Origin: Corynebacterium auriscanis
GTDB lineage: Bacteria; Actinomycetota; Actinomycetes; Mycobacteriales; Mycobacteriaceae
Assembly: GCF_030408435.1 (NCBI RefSeq)
Contig: NZ_CP047046.1
Location: forward strand, 1 to 64,000
DNA length: 64,000 nucleotides
Direction: 5' to 3'
The notes under the pieces are model-generated. The model saw nothing but the letters and a program-made list of their open reading frames with translations. It had not been told where the DNA came from and did no database searches. The translations under genes and the position numbers were made by a program. This document shows positions 21,784 to 30,361 of the stretch, piece by piece; positions within the stretch are counted from its first letter, which is position 1; every line of letters begins with the position of its first letter.

Positions 21784-23517
21784 TTAACTTTGCTGAATTT
21801 TGGCTCCGAGCGCCTCCAACAGTGCCCGTGCTTTCACCATCGTTTCTTCGAATTCGTCGCATGGATCCGAATCCGCCACGATCGCGCCACCAACTCCGAA
21901 GGTCGTGGCGTGTGGCGAGCACACTAACGTGCGAATCACAATGGATAAATCGGCGTATCCATTTGGTGACACCCACCCCACGGCACCTGAATAGAACCCC
22001 CGAGGCCGGCGCTCCAATTCTTCGATGATTTCCATTGTGCGAATCTTCGGCGCACCGGTCATTGAGCCACCAGGGAAGCACGCGGCCACGCATTCCAGCG
22101 GGTTCACCCCAGGCCTCAACCGGCCTTCGATTGTGCTCACCAATTGATGCACGTGACTGTAGGACTCTACGGCGAAAATCCTCGGTACCCTCACGCTATC
22201 TACCTCACACACTCGCCCCAAGTCGTTGCGTAGTAGGTCGACGATCATGAGGTTCTCGGCGCGGTCCTTTGGGTTGGCTTTTAACTCTCGACGCCTCGCC
22301 GCATCCTCATCCGCATTTGCCTCTCGTGGACGGGTTCCTTTGATGGGCTGCGCGGTAACGCGCCCGGCAGTGATCTTCAGAAACTGTTCGGGCGATGCAC
22401 TCAGAATGTGGAAGGGTGCGTAGTCCGCTATCGGGGGATGGAACTGGAGGTAGGCACCATACGGCACGGGGCTGGTATGTCGCAGAGCGGAGTAAGCATC
22501 CCGTGGAGTGTTTCCCATCTGCGCGATGCTCGGCCCTTGCGCGGTGTTCGTAAGGCACACCTCGTAGGAATCTCCTCGCGCAATGTATTCCAAGCTGCGG
22601 TGGATGGATTCAATGTATTCGGCTTTGGATTGATCCAATATGAATTCGGGCACCCCGGAATTCTGGATGGTGGGGATAGCAGCTGGACCGGAGTGCGCAG
22701 TGGGAGGCTCGGCCGCGGCGCGGTTAGTTGTGACCACGTCGACGGCGGTATCCAGCCACGCATATTGATCGCGCTCTGCTTGGGCTAACCATGCTTGCGG
22801 AGTTGATTGGCCTTGCGCGGGGAGCACGTCCTGGGCGGGTAGTGCATCCTGCGCGGGCAATAGGAAGAGTAAGTGCGTTTGATGTGTTGTGTGGTCGATG
22901 ACGACCGCCCGGTCGGTGTAGATGAGGGCTAGGTCGGGGAGGGAGTCACCGGTCTGAAACGCTCTGGAATCCCCACCGGTGTGGGTTGAATCGGGGTCAC
23001 CATTGCTGCATGTGGGAGCGGAGCTGGCGCGGGGGTCCACCGCGGATCGCGGGTTGGGGTGACCACGGCGAAACCACCCAACTAGTCCGGCAGGGTCCAC
23101 CGCGGAGCGCGGGTTGGCTGCTGCATCCGCGTGTGTTCTCAATTCGTACCCAAACGCGCCCACGATACCTAAGGCGAATTGGCAAGGTAGATCAGCGGGG
23201 ATTTTTACGTGGTAGGAGTCGAGGAGATCCTGCGCCTGGGCGAAGGCGTTGGGGTGGGGGTTGTGGGCGTCGGCAAAAAGAGAGCGAGCGAAAGGACCGG
23301 TGCTGTCGCACAGAATGGAGAAGGCGGCACCTGGGGAATCCAACCAGATGGCGTTGGGCGAGCTGGCGAACAGGGAGCTAAAGGTGGAGGGGCCGTCCGC
23401 CTCGACTGGCAGCGTGCGGTAGTGCAAGCGCAACGCGAGCCGGGGATTGAGGGAGGAACCCGAATGCTCTGCCACGTGGGGCTGGGAGGGATGGTTCGCG
23501 AAGCGGTCGGCCGTCAT
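21784..23517 (-). CDS. pabB: Aminodeoxychorismate synthase component I (PabB-like chorismate-utilising enzyme)
   Basis: Converts chorismate plus ammonia to aminodeoxychorismate for folate synthesis. The C-terminal chorismate-binding domain shows YIARGDSYEVCLTN, PIKGTRPR near residue 390 and GGSMTGAPK. The Lys in PIKGT is typical of PabB rather than TrpE. The N-terminal half is poorly conserved and carries internal duplications (NPRSAVDP twice, LPAQ three times). At 577 residues it is longer than average. The amidotransferase partner is probably the pabA-like gene at 27384. Anthranilate synthase activity cannot be fully excluded. Confidence 0.85.
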   Translation of the reverse strand: MTADRFANHPSQPHVAEHSGSSLNPRLALRLHYRTLPVEADGPSTFSSLFASSPNAIWLDSPGAAFSILCDSTGPFARSLFADAHNPHPNAFAQAQDLLDSYHVKIPADLPCQFALGIVGAFGYELRTHADAAANPRSAVDPAGLVGWFRRGHPNPRSAVDPRASSAPTCSNGDPDSTHTGGDSRAFQTGDSLPDLALIYTDRAVVIDHTTHQTHLLFLLPAQDALPAQDVLPAQGQSTPQAWLAQAERDQYAWLDTAVDVVTTNRAAAEPPTAHSGPAAIPTIQNSGVPEFILDQSKAEYIESIHRSLEYIARGDSYEVCLTNTAQGPSIAQMGNTPRDAYSALRHTSPVPYGAYLQFHPPIADYAPFHILSASPEQFLKITAGRVTAQPIKGTRPREANADEDAARRRELKANPKDRAENLMIVDLLRNDLGRVCEVDSVRVPRIFAVESYSHVHQLVSTIEGRLRPGVNPLECVAACFPGGSMTGAPKIRTMEIIEELERRPRGFYSGAVGWVSPNGYADLSIVIRTLVCSPHATTFGVGGAIVADSDPCDEFEETMVKARALLEALGAKIQQS

Positions 23518-23642
23518 GGTTTCATCCTGCCGTTAGGGGTATAGGCATAGCAAAATCTCGGATTGTGGTGCGGATAATCCGTGATGAATGGCTCGAACTG
23601 ACTTGTAGATATGGGCATGGCGTATGGATATGGGTATGGCAA

Positions 23643-23708
23643 AACCCCGGGTGTTTTTGTGCGTGCGTCCGCGACGAGCGCGGTTGCAGGCTCAAAAGAC
23701 CCCGGGGT
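23643..23708 (-). terminator. Possible terminator below the coiled-coil gene
   Basis: ACCCCGGG and CCCGGGGT arms flank a GC-rich inner region. On the minus strand the second arm runs into TTTTG. The loop is long, so this is tentative. Confidence 0.4.
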
Positions 23709-23767
23709 AAGTGAAACGCTATGGGTGCCCGAGGGCGCAGGTGGCGCCTCGGTTCTCGAATATCCGA

Positions 23768-25558
23768 TTACAGGCTGTGGCGGCCACCCTCTTCCGGACC
23801 CTTGCCTGGGCCGTCTTCAAGCGGGAACTCTTCGGCGGGATCCTCCGCGCCTTGAACTGGGGCGTCGAATCCAGCATCGTGTGGCATGTCCGCAGGGGTG
23901 GGGCCTCCGGTCTTGGGCGCGTTTTGCTTGGGCGCTGCGGCCTTAGGTGCATCAGCCTTGGGCGTATCTGCACCGCCAGGTGCTGCAGGGGCAGCGAAGG
24001 AACCGGGATTCACTGGCTTGGGCGTACCCGCGCCGGGGGCAGCGGGCTTGGTTGCATTAGGGGCGCCGGGGGCGCCTGGAGCAGATGGTGCAGCGGGAGC
24101 GGAGGACTTGTTGTCATCGCCAGCTTCAGACTTCTTCTCAGAAACCTTGTTCTTCGCGTCAGCCGCTACATTGTCGGCCTTGTCCTTGGCTTCTGCGGCC
24201 TTGTCCTGAACCTTGTCCTTAGCATCGGCAGCGACATCCGAAGCCTTATCCCTGGTCTCTGCAGCTTTCTCCTTGGCCACGTCCGCAGCTTCGGAAACCT
24301 TGGCGGCAGCGGTGTTCGCAGCGGACTTCGCCTTGTCAGCAGCACCGGTGGGCTTCTGACCTGCGACATCCTGAACCTTAGGCGAGTTCTTTGGAGCCTG
24401 CTGGCCACGGCCCTTGGCGATGGCTGCACCAGCAGCTGCCAATGCTCCCAGCAGTAGGACGATCAGGCCCCAGTTCTTGCCCTTCTTGTCGTTCTTCTTT
24501 TGCAGCTTGGCGGCCTTCTTCTGAGCCTTTACCGCTGCGCGATTGGTCTTCCTGTTGACCTTGCGATCAAGTTTCTTTCCGCGGCGCAGAGCATCCTTCT
24601 TGGCAGCCTTGGCATCTTTGGCGGCCTGTTTTTGAGTCTTACGGGACTTCTTTGCCAGCTCCTTTTGCTTTGCCTCGGTGACCTGGCGAGCGTGTGCAGC
24701 GGAATCTGCTACGTTCTTCTGGGTTTCCTCCAAACGATCCGCGGCGGTGTCGCGCAGGTCAGCGGCATTGTCGCGTAGCTTGGCAGCGGTTGCAGCACCA
24801 GCGGCGAGTACACCGGACAGATTCTTTTTCGCATCCTCAATCCGAGGTGCAACCTGCTTGTTGTATTTCTTGTTAGCTTGCTTGCGGAGCTTCTTCGCCT
24901 GCTTCTGCGCCGCCTTCTGGCGCTTTTGGGCGTCCTTATTGGCCTGCTTCTTCAACTTCTTGGAGCGCTTCTGCAGTTCGTTAGTGCGCTCGTTCAGGCG
25001 ATTGCTGAGGTCCTCGCTACGGTCCTTCGCCTGGGATTGCAGGTCAGCAAGCTGGTTCTGGGCAACGGTTGAGGCATCGGCCAGGCGTGCCGTCGCGTCA
25101 TCCTTCAGCGCTTGTGCACGACCCTGCAGCTGTTCTACGCGCGCTTGAGCCTTGGCATTCTTTTTACGCAACTTGTCCTCCTTCTTCCTCGCCGCAGCGA
25201 GTTCTTTTTGTTGCTTCTTCGTTAAGGGCTTTCGTACCGACGCCAACTGCGCTACATCGTTTGCGTTCAACTCGGAAGTATCCGCGCCCTCGGCTACCGC
25301 GCGGGCCGCAGCTGCTGCGCGAGCCTTATTGAGGGCCTCAGCAGCGCCATTTTCCTTACGCATCTGCTCAGCAACAGCGTGAACGTGAGCTGGGGACTTG
25401 GCGAGTACCAGCTCTCGCTCCGGATCATCCTGCAAGCTCTTACGCAGGGCCTCTAGGGAGTCGAAGTGTTGATTACGAGCCTCATCTTGGCGCTTCTTCA
25501 ACGCTTGACGTACCTGCTTGGCGCCTCTCAGCGCGAGCCGAAGCGTGGTGGGGTTCAT
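23768..25558 (-). CDS. Large Lys/Ala-rich coiled-coil protein with one membrane helix
   Basis: A 596-residue protein I cannot assign to a characterised family. Residues 1-350 are strongly charged and helical, dominated by Ala, Lys, Gln and Arg (many KKxxK and AKKxxK blocks), consistent with a coiled coil and with nonspecific DNA binding. A single membrane helix (LIVLLLGALAAAGAAI) lies around residue 365. After it come Ala/Lys/Asp repeats of the form AADxAKDKV and a Pro/Ala/Gly-rich C-terminus. The segment before the helix is histone-tail-like. Links between nucleoid and membrane, or an envelope scaffold, are both speculative. Confidence 0.7.
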   Translation of the reverse strand: MNPTTLRLALRGAKQVRQALKKRQDEARNQHFDSLEALRKSLQDDPERELVLAKSPAHVHAVAEQMRKENGAAEALNKARAAAAARAVAEGADTSELNANDVAQLASVRKPLTKKQQKELAAARKKEDKLRKKNAKAQARVEQLQGRAQALKDDATARLADASTVAQNQLADLQSQAKDRSEDLSNRLNERTNELQKRSKKLKKQANKDAQKRQKAAQKQAKKLRKQANKKYNKQVAPRIEDAKKNLSGVLAAGAATAAKLRDNAADLRDTAADRLEETQKNVADSAAHARQVTEAKQKELAKKSRKTQKQAAKDAKAAKKDALRRGKKLDRKVNRKTNRAAVKAQKKAAKLQKKNDKKGKNWGLIVLLLGALAAAGAAIAKGRGQQAPKNSPKVQDVAGQKPTGAADKAKSAANTAAAKVSEAADVAKEKAAETRDKASDVAADAKDKVQDKAAEAKDKADNVAADAKNKVSEKKSEAGDDNKSSAPAAPSAPGAPGAPNATKPAAPGAGTPKPVNPGSFAAPAAPGGADTPKADAPKAAAPKQNAPKTGGPTPADMPHDAGFDAPVQGAEDPAEEFPLEDGPGKGPEEGGRHSL

Positions 25559-25653
25559 CGGTGCGGTGCTCCTTTAATAGTTATGAATAACTTGCAATCC
25601 ATACTAGGCACGAAATCGGACATGTGCCGTGAAAATTATCAAAGCGGGTGAAA

Positions 25654-25757
25654 GGGCCCACGGGGACGAGTGAGGACAAGGGCCCACGGGGATGGGTGAG
25701 GATAAGAGCCCATGGGGATGGGTGAGGATAAGAGCCCATGGGGATGGGTGAGGATAA
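25654..25757. repeat. Tandem array, four 26-bp units
   Basis: Unit starts at 25654, 25680, 25706 and 25732 give an exact 26-bp period. The core is GAGCCCATGGGGATGGG then TGAGGATAA. The first two units carry GGGCCCACGG variants, while the last two are identical. The period is not a multiple of 3, and both flanking genes read away from the array. Confidence 0.9.
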
Positions 25758-25846
25758 GAGAGTGTGGCAACAGGCGAAGTAACGGGCGCGACGCGGTCGG
25801 CGTCGATAAAAATGACCACCTGCAAGCGTTGTGGGGAACAGATCGG

Positions 25847-25852
25847 TACAAT
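25847..25852 (+). promoter_or_regulatory. -10 box giving a leaderless ppiA transcript
   Basis: TACAAT ends 7 nt before GTG 25860 and no ribosome binding site precedes that codon. This decides the ppiA start. Confidence 0.65.
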
Positions 25853-25859
25853 CGGCCAC

Positions 25860-26384
25860 GTGACTAACAAGACTGCAACCGCAATTCTGCACACTAACCA
25901 TGGCGATATCGCCATCGACCTGTTTGGCAACCACGCGCCAAAGACGGTTGAGAACTTCGTGGGCCTGTCCAAGGGCACCAAGGAGTACTCGCAGCCAAAT
26001 GCTGCTGGTGAAAACGAAGGCCCGTTCTACGACGGTGCAATTTTCCACCGCATCATCGATGGCTTCATGATTCAAGGTGGCGACCCAACCGGCACCGGCC
26101 GCGGCGGCCCAGGCTACCAGTTCGAGGACGAGTTCCACCCAGAGCTGCAGTTTGATCGCCCATTCCTGCTGGCGATGGCTAATGCGGGCCCAGGCACCAA
26201 CGGCTCTCAGTTCTTCATTACTGTGACGGCAACTCCGCACCTGAACAACCGTCACACCATCTTCGGTGAGGTCACCGACAAGGAATCCCAGAAGGTCGTG
26301 GCCAAGATTTCCCGCGTATCCACCGGCCGTATGGATCGCCCAGTGGATGACGTTGTGATCGAATCTGTGGAGATCCAGGAGTAA
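25860..26384 (+). CDS. ppiA: Cyclophilin-type peptidyl-prolyl cis-trans isomerase
   Basis: Catalyses proline isomerisation during protein folding. The 174-residue cyclophilin domain includes FHRIIDGFMIQGGDPTGTG, GTNGSQFFIT and HTIFGEV, all catalytic-face motifs. The frame is open from 25764, but the upstream residues (with a Cys pair) are unlike cyclophilins. GTG 25860 directly follows a TACAAT box, fits a leaderless mRNA and starts the conserved region. No signal peptide. It is translationally close to the rhomboid gene downstream. Confidence 0.95.
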   Translation: MTNKTATAILHTNHGDIAIDLFGNHAPKTVENFVGLSKGTKEYSQPNAAGENEGPFYDGAIFHRIIDGFMIQGGDPTGTGRGGPGYQFEDEFHPELQFDRPFLLAMANAGPGTNGSQFFITVTATPHLNNRHTIFGEVTDKESQKVVAKISRVSTGRMDRPVDDVVIESVEIQE

Positions 26385-26389
26385 TTCCC

Positions 26390-26989
26390 CTGAACTCCAT
26401 TAAGGAATTCTTTAAAGGCGCCCCGCTCACCGCGGGGTTTTGCTTTGCCTGCATCGCGGTATTTGTGGCGGAAGTCATTACCTCGGGCAGTGTGATTAGC
26501 CCGTTGGGCAATCGCGGCGAGGGCATTGGCTGGCACATGGTCTTTGATCCGGGTTTCGTAAGGGCCTACGACCAGTGGTACCGCGTATTCTCGGCCACCT
26601 TCGTCCATCTGGATATAGGGCACCTGCTGCTCAATTTACTGATGATCGCTCTTGTGGGTCGCGAAGTCGAACGCGCTTACGGCTGGGTTGTGATTCTGGC
26701 CTTGATTATCGCGTGCTCTATTGGTGGGGCGCTATTCGTGTGGTGGATGCAACCGCTGTCTGCAGTGGGTGGAGCATCGACCTTCGGATATGGTTTGTTC
26801 GCGATGTTGTTGCTGCTGTCATCCGCCCGCGGACAGGGACTGGCGGGCCCTGCGGTGTTGTTGGGCGTGAATCTGATGTACAGCGTGATGCTGACCAGTG
26901 TCTCCCTGTGGGGGCATATTGGTGGCCTGGTGGGTGGCGCGGTTGTGGCACTGGCCTTGCGTGTTCGCGGGGTTGGCCCGCGCAGTTGA
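26390..26989 (+). CDS. Rhomboid-family intramembrane serine protease, probable CTG start
   Basis: Cleaves membrane proteins within the bilayer. About 200 residues with six predicted helices. HLDIGHLLLNL is the TM2 His/Asn region, VGGASTFGYG carries the catalytic Ser, and SLWGHIGGLVGG the catalytic His. The conventional GTG at 26465 would remove the first helix (FKGAPLTAGFCFACIAVF). CTG 26390 sits 7 nt after AGGAG (26378-26382), which overlaps the ppiA stop, and restores that helix. ATT 26399 is a less likely alternative. Probably translated by coupling to ppiA. Confidence 0.8.
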   Translation: MNSIKEFFKGAPLTAGFCFACIAVFVAEVITSGSVISPLGNRGEGIGWHMVFDPGFVRAYDQWYRVFSATFVHLDIGHLLLNLLMIALVGREVERAYGWVVILALIIACSIGGALFVWWMQPLSAVGGASTFGYGLFAMLLLLSSARGQGLAGPAVLLGVNLMYSVMLTSVSLWGHIGGLVGGAVVALALRVRGVGPRS

Positions 26990-27031
26990 CCAGTTCTCCC
27001 GGTACCTATTGACCCAGGGGAAGTTGCGTGG

Positions 27032-27307
27032 CTACTTCCACCCCATCGTCATCAGCAGGCCAATAATCATCAGTGCAAAGCCGATCAGGTAATTCCACGC
27101 GTGCAGCGCACTCATGAACGGAATCTTGTCACCGGCGATGTAGTTCACAACCAGCCAGGCCAGCCCTAGGATCATCAAGCCCAGCATCAAGACCACATAC
27201 CAGCGCGGAGTGCCGGTGGAATTCAGTTTGACCGGGGTGCGCCGCTCCGTGGGGTTTGTGGGAGCCGAGTAGTTCTCGCTACCGCTATTGACCTTTGACT
27301 TCGGCAT
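27032..27307 (-). CDS. crgA: Cell division protein CrgA
   Basis: A small divisome/elongasome membrane protein of actinobacteria that interacts with FtsZ and penicillin-binding proteins in mycobacteria. The 91-residue product has a charged N-terminus containing a [14 protein letters not shown] segment and two membrane helices (about 37-56 and 70-88). Its ATG is preceded by AGGAG. Location near pknA/pknB and ppiA matches the conserved actinobacterial neighbourhood. Convergent with the rhomboid gene. Confidence 0.93.
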   Translation of the reverse strand: MPKSKVNSGSENYSAPTNPTERRTPVKLNSTGTPRWYVVLMLGLMILGLAWLVVNYIAGDKIPFMSALHAWNYLIGFALMIIGLLMTMGWK

Positions 27308-27370
27308 GGGTTCTCCTAAATTCGCCAGGTTAGTTGTACTCCGGTGATTCTAGCAGCACCCTGGACACGC

Positions 27371-27376
27371 TAGAAT
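27371..27376 (+). promoter_or_regulatory. -10 box giving a leaderless pabA transcript
   Basis: TAGAAT ends 7 nt before ATG 27384, with no Shine-Dalgarno sequence. Confidence 0.65.
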
Positions 27377-27383
27377 CGCACGC

Positions 27384-28076
27384 ATGCGCATCCTCGTCAT
27401 CGATAACTTCGATAGCTTCGTCTACAACTTGGTGCAATACGTTGGCCAACTTGGGTTCACCGGCGAGGAATGCACGGTGTGGCGCAACAATGCTCCGGAA
27501 TTGGGGGATACTTCCGAGCAGCTGCGATCTACTCTTTCTTTATTCGACGCCGTCCTCGTTTCTCCCGGGCCTGGTGAACCTGGGGCCGCTGGTCGCACGT
27601 TGGAGGTCATTGAGGCCTGCGCGCAGCTGCGCAAACCGTTGTTCGGGGTGTGTTTGGGCCACCAGGCCATTGGGCAGCACTTCGGGGCAAAGGTCGTTCG
27701 TGCCGATGAGCTTTTCCACGGCAAGACCTCACCGGTCACCCACGATGGGACGGGGGTGTTGGAGAATATTCCTAGCCCCTTCCGCGTCACGCGTTACCAC
27801 TCTCTGACGGTTGATCCGGCTACGGTTCCTGACGAGCTTATTGTCACCGCGCATGCGGATTCGGGCATGATCATGGCCATGCGGCATCGTGATCTGCCTA
27901 TTCACTCGGTACAGTTCCATCCCGAATCCGTGATGACACAGTATGGCCACCGCATGCTAGCCAATTGGCTGGCGGAGGTCGAGGGCGCAGACGTAGATGA
28001 ATCCCGCGTGCAGCAGTTGGTCACTGATCAGCTGCGGGTGACCGGTGCCATCAGCGCTGAATCGCACATGCTTTGA
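27384..28076 (+). CDS. pabA: Class I glutamine amidotransferase (PabA/TrpG type)
   Basis: Supplies ammonia from glutamine to PabB (aminodeoxychorismate synthase) or TrpE. The 230-residue GATase has the nucleophile Cys in FGVCLGHQAIG and the catalytic His/Glu in VQFHPESV. The conserved actinobacterial gene in this position beside pknB is often named trpG or pabA. With a PabB-like gene about 4 kb away, the PabA assignment is favoured. Starts at ATG with a leaderless-type promoter and converges on pknB. Confidence 0.88.
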   Translation: MRILVIDNFDSFVYNLVQYVGQLGFTGEECTVWRNNAPELGDTSEQLRSTLSLFDAVLVSPGPGEPGAAGRTLEVIEACAQLRKPLFGVCLGHQAIGQHFGAKVVRADELFHGKTSPVTHDGTGVLENIPSPFRVTRYHSLTVDPATVPDELIVTAHADSGMIMAMRHRDLPIHSVQFHPESVMTQYGHRMLANWLAEVEGADVDESRVQQLVTDQLRVTGAISAESHML

Positions 28077-28140
28077 TGCAACTGCCACCCTGGGGCTAGG
28101 GGTGGAGGGAGCCGGTGGCGGTCGCAGGTTCGACCTGGTG

Positions 28141-30270
28141 TTAAGGCAAGAGGTCGAATACGTATACGCGTACCTCGATAGAGGTATTTCTTTTCACAAC
28201 CTCACCTGCATGGACCGATTGGCCAGCAACCTCATCCTGGCGGACGAGCTCCCGTGTCTTGACGTTCTTGCGCGTGACCTCCGATGGAGATCCGCGCCAG
28301 CCGGCCTGTTGCAGCAGTGATAGGACTTGGGAGTACTTCTTGCCCTCTAAGCTCGGCATCCGGAACATATTGCCCTTGGATACTTCCAGCTTGATGGTGC
28401 TACCCTTCTTCAGCTCCGAGCCTTCGCCAGAAGCCGACAAAACGTTGCCCTCTTCCTCCATGGAATCAATGCCGGTTTCCTCCACTGTAAAGCCAGCGGA
28501 CTCCAAGTTCTTGCGTGCGGTATCGGCATCCTGACCAGTGACGACCGGAACACGAACTTTCTCTTGGCCTGTGGATACCGTGATGGTTACTTTCGTGCCC
28601 ACGGAGACCTGCGAGCCCTGCGCTGGGTTCTGACTAATCACTTGGCCAGCCGGAACCTCGTCACTGGATTCCTCCTGCACAGTCGGGTTCAGCTTCAGCT
28701 TCGCCTTCTTCAGCGCGTTACTTGCCTCTTCGGTGGTCATGCCCGTCAGGTCAGGGGTATCGGTAATTTCGCGACCAGAGGAGATTACCAGTGTGATCGC
28801 AGTGCCGTTCGGCACGGTGGAATTCGGTCCAGGCTTGGTGGTGATGGCATTGCCCCGAGGGATTTCTGGATGGGTAGCCTCCGTCACCCGCACGTCAAAG
28901 CCCGCATCGTGTAGGCGTGTTTCGGCGTCTTGGCGGCTGAGGTTTTTAACATCGGGCACTTTCACTTTTGGTGCAGGTGCCGCTGTCGACGATTGCTGAT
29001 TGCGCTCGCTGAGGAAGTGGTAGCCGGCGTAACCCAGTCCACCTAGCAGCCCCAAGGTAAGTAGCGTGATTAGAGCTGGCTTCCAGAAACCGCGGCGTTG
29101 TTCATCTTCGTAGTACTCGTCGTACTCGTCGTAGCCATCGTCGTAATCGTCTGGGTAGCTGTCGTGGTGGCTATCGTAGCTGCCGGGCTCGCTGTAGCTG
29201 GCGTTGTTGTAAGGCCCACCGTTGTACTCGCCGTAGCTACCTTGGTCGCCGTTGTTGTAACCCGGTGCTTGTTGGGGGGTTGACGCCCCAGAGGCGCCGT
29301 GGGCCGCATTTGCGCCCATAACTGCCCCTGCTGCTCCGGCTGCCGCACCTGCGGCGGGCATGACGGAGGTTGACGTATCGTCGTCTGCGTAGGTCTGTGC
29401 TACGAGAGGCAGCTGGTCCTCAGATAGACGGCGTAGATCCGTTGCCATTTGCTGGGCATCGTCGTAGCGATCGGCCGGCGCTTTCGCCATGGCCGTCAGG
29501 ATGATCGAGTCCAGCGAGAGGGCCTCGCGCTTAGATAGGTGCATCCCGGGAACTGAACTGGGCGCCATCGGATCGTCTTGAACGTGCTGAAATGCCACCG
29601 AGAACGGTGATTCACCCTGGAAAGGGGGCTGGCCAGTGGCCAGTTCGAAGAACACGCATCCGGCGGCGTAGATATCGGAACGGGAATCCGCCGATTTGCC
29701 ACGTGCCTGCTCTGGTGACAGATATTGCGCGGTGCCAATAACGGCAGCGGTCTGGGTCATGGCGGCCGAAGAATCGCTAAGAGCACGGGCGATGCCAAAG
29801 TCCATGACCTTCACTGCGCCGGTGTTCGTGATCATGATGTTGGCGGGCTTGATGTCGCGGTGGATGATGCCCGCTTCGTGGCTAAAGTGCAGTGCCTCGC
29901 ATACCGAAGACATCACTTGCGCGGCATCAGTCAGCCGCATCTTCCCCTCGTCGTGCATGATATCGCGCAACGTTTCCCCGTTGACGCGCTCCATGACGAT
30001 ATAGGGAACGGACCCGTCTTCCTCAGACGTCTGACCGGTATCGTAGACCGCCACGATGGCGGGATGATTCAGTTTGGCGGCATTTTGTGCTTCGCGACGG
30101 AACCGTTCTAGGAAGGTTTGGTCGCGCGCCAAATCCGGCCGCATCATCTTCACAGCCACATCTCGCCCCAGCAGTTCATCGGTTGCGGCGTAGACGTCGG
30201 ACATGCCACCGGTGCCGATCTTGGCCCCTAAGCGGTAGCGGCCGCCGAGGGTGGTGCCGGTTCGCTCCAC
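28141..30270 (-). CDS. pknB: Ser/Thr protein kinase PknB with four PASTA domains
   Basis: A transmembrane kinase that regulates growth and peptidoglycan synthesis. The kinase domain (1-275) has the glycine-rich loop, HRDIKPANIM and DFGIARAL, with a GTAQYLSPEQA activation segment. A Tyr/Asp-rich juxtamembrane region follows, then a membrane helix (ITLLTLGLLGGLGYAGYHFL) and four extracellular PASTA repeats beginning with the VPDVKNL, DTPDLTG, VPVVTGQ and MPSLEGK segments. Total 709 residues. Last gene of the fhaA-to-pknB operon. PASTA repeats bind muropeptides or lipid II in relatives. Confidence 0.97.
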   Translation of the reverse strand: MERTGTTLGGRYRLGAKIGTGGMSDVYAATDELLGRDVAVKMMRPDLARDQTFLERFRREAQNAAKLNHPAIVAVYDTGQTSEEDGSVPYIVMERVNGETLRDIMHDEGKMRLTDAAQVMSSVCEALHFSHEAGIIHRDIKPANIMITNTGAVKVMDFGIARALSDSSAAMTQTAAVIGTAQYLSPEQARGKSADSRSDIYAAGCVFFELATGQPPFQGESPFSVAFQHVQDDPMAPSSVPGMHLSKREALSLDSIILTAMAKAPADRYDDAQQMATDLRRLSEDQLPLVAQTYADDDTSTSVMPAAGAAAGAAGAVMGANAAHGASGASTPQQAPGYNNGDQGSYGEYNGGPYNNASYSEPGSYDSHHDSYPDDYDDGYDEYDEYYEDEQRRGFWKPALITLLTLGLLGGLGYAGYHFLSERNQQSSTAAPAPKVKVPDVKNLSRQDAETRLHDAGFDVRVTEATHPEIPRGNAITTKPGPNSTVPNGTAITLVISSGREITDTPDLTGMTTEEASNALKKAKLKLNPTVQEESSDEVPAGQVISQNPAQGSQVSVGTKVTITVSTGQEKVRVPVVTGQDADTARKNLESAGFTVEETGIDSMEEEGNVLSASGEGSELKKGSTIKLEVSKGNMFRMPSLEGKKYSQVLSLLQQAGWRGSPSEVTRKNVKTRELVRQDEVAGQSVHAGEVVKRNTSIEVRVYVFDLLP

Positions 30271-30361
30271 GGGATGACTCCTTGTTCTCTACTTACTCTC
30301 GATGGGACTGATTGGGTGTGGGGAAAGTGATGGATTACGGGGTTGGACAGTTGCAGTTTTT

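Larger units (their letters stand above)
25559..25859. other. Divergent intergenic region with a minisatellite
   Basis: Lies between the coiled-coil gene (minus) and ppiA (plus). It contains the 4 x 26-bp tandem array (25654-25757), a GGCGTCG/A-tract motif (25799-25812) and the ppiA -10 box. No gene is supported; the ORFs here are produced by the tandem repeats. Confidence 0.6.

Noticed and set aside
25654..25757. CRISPR-like array
   Set aside because: Units are contiguous at 26 bp without spacers; a minisatellite.
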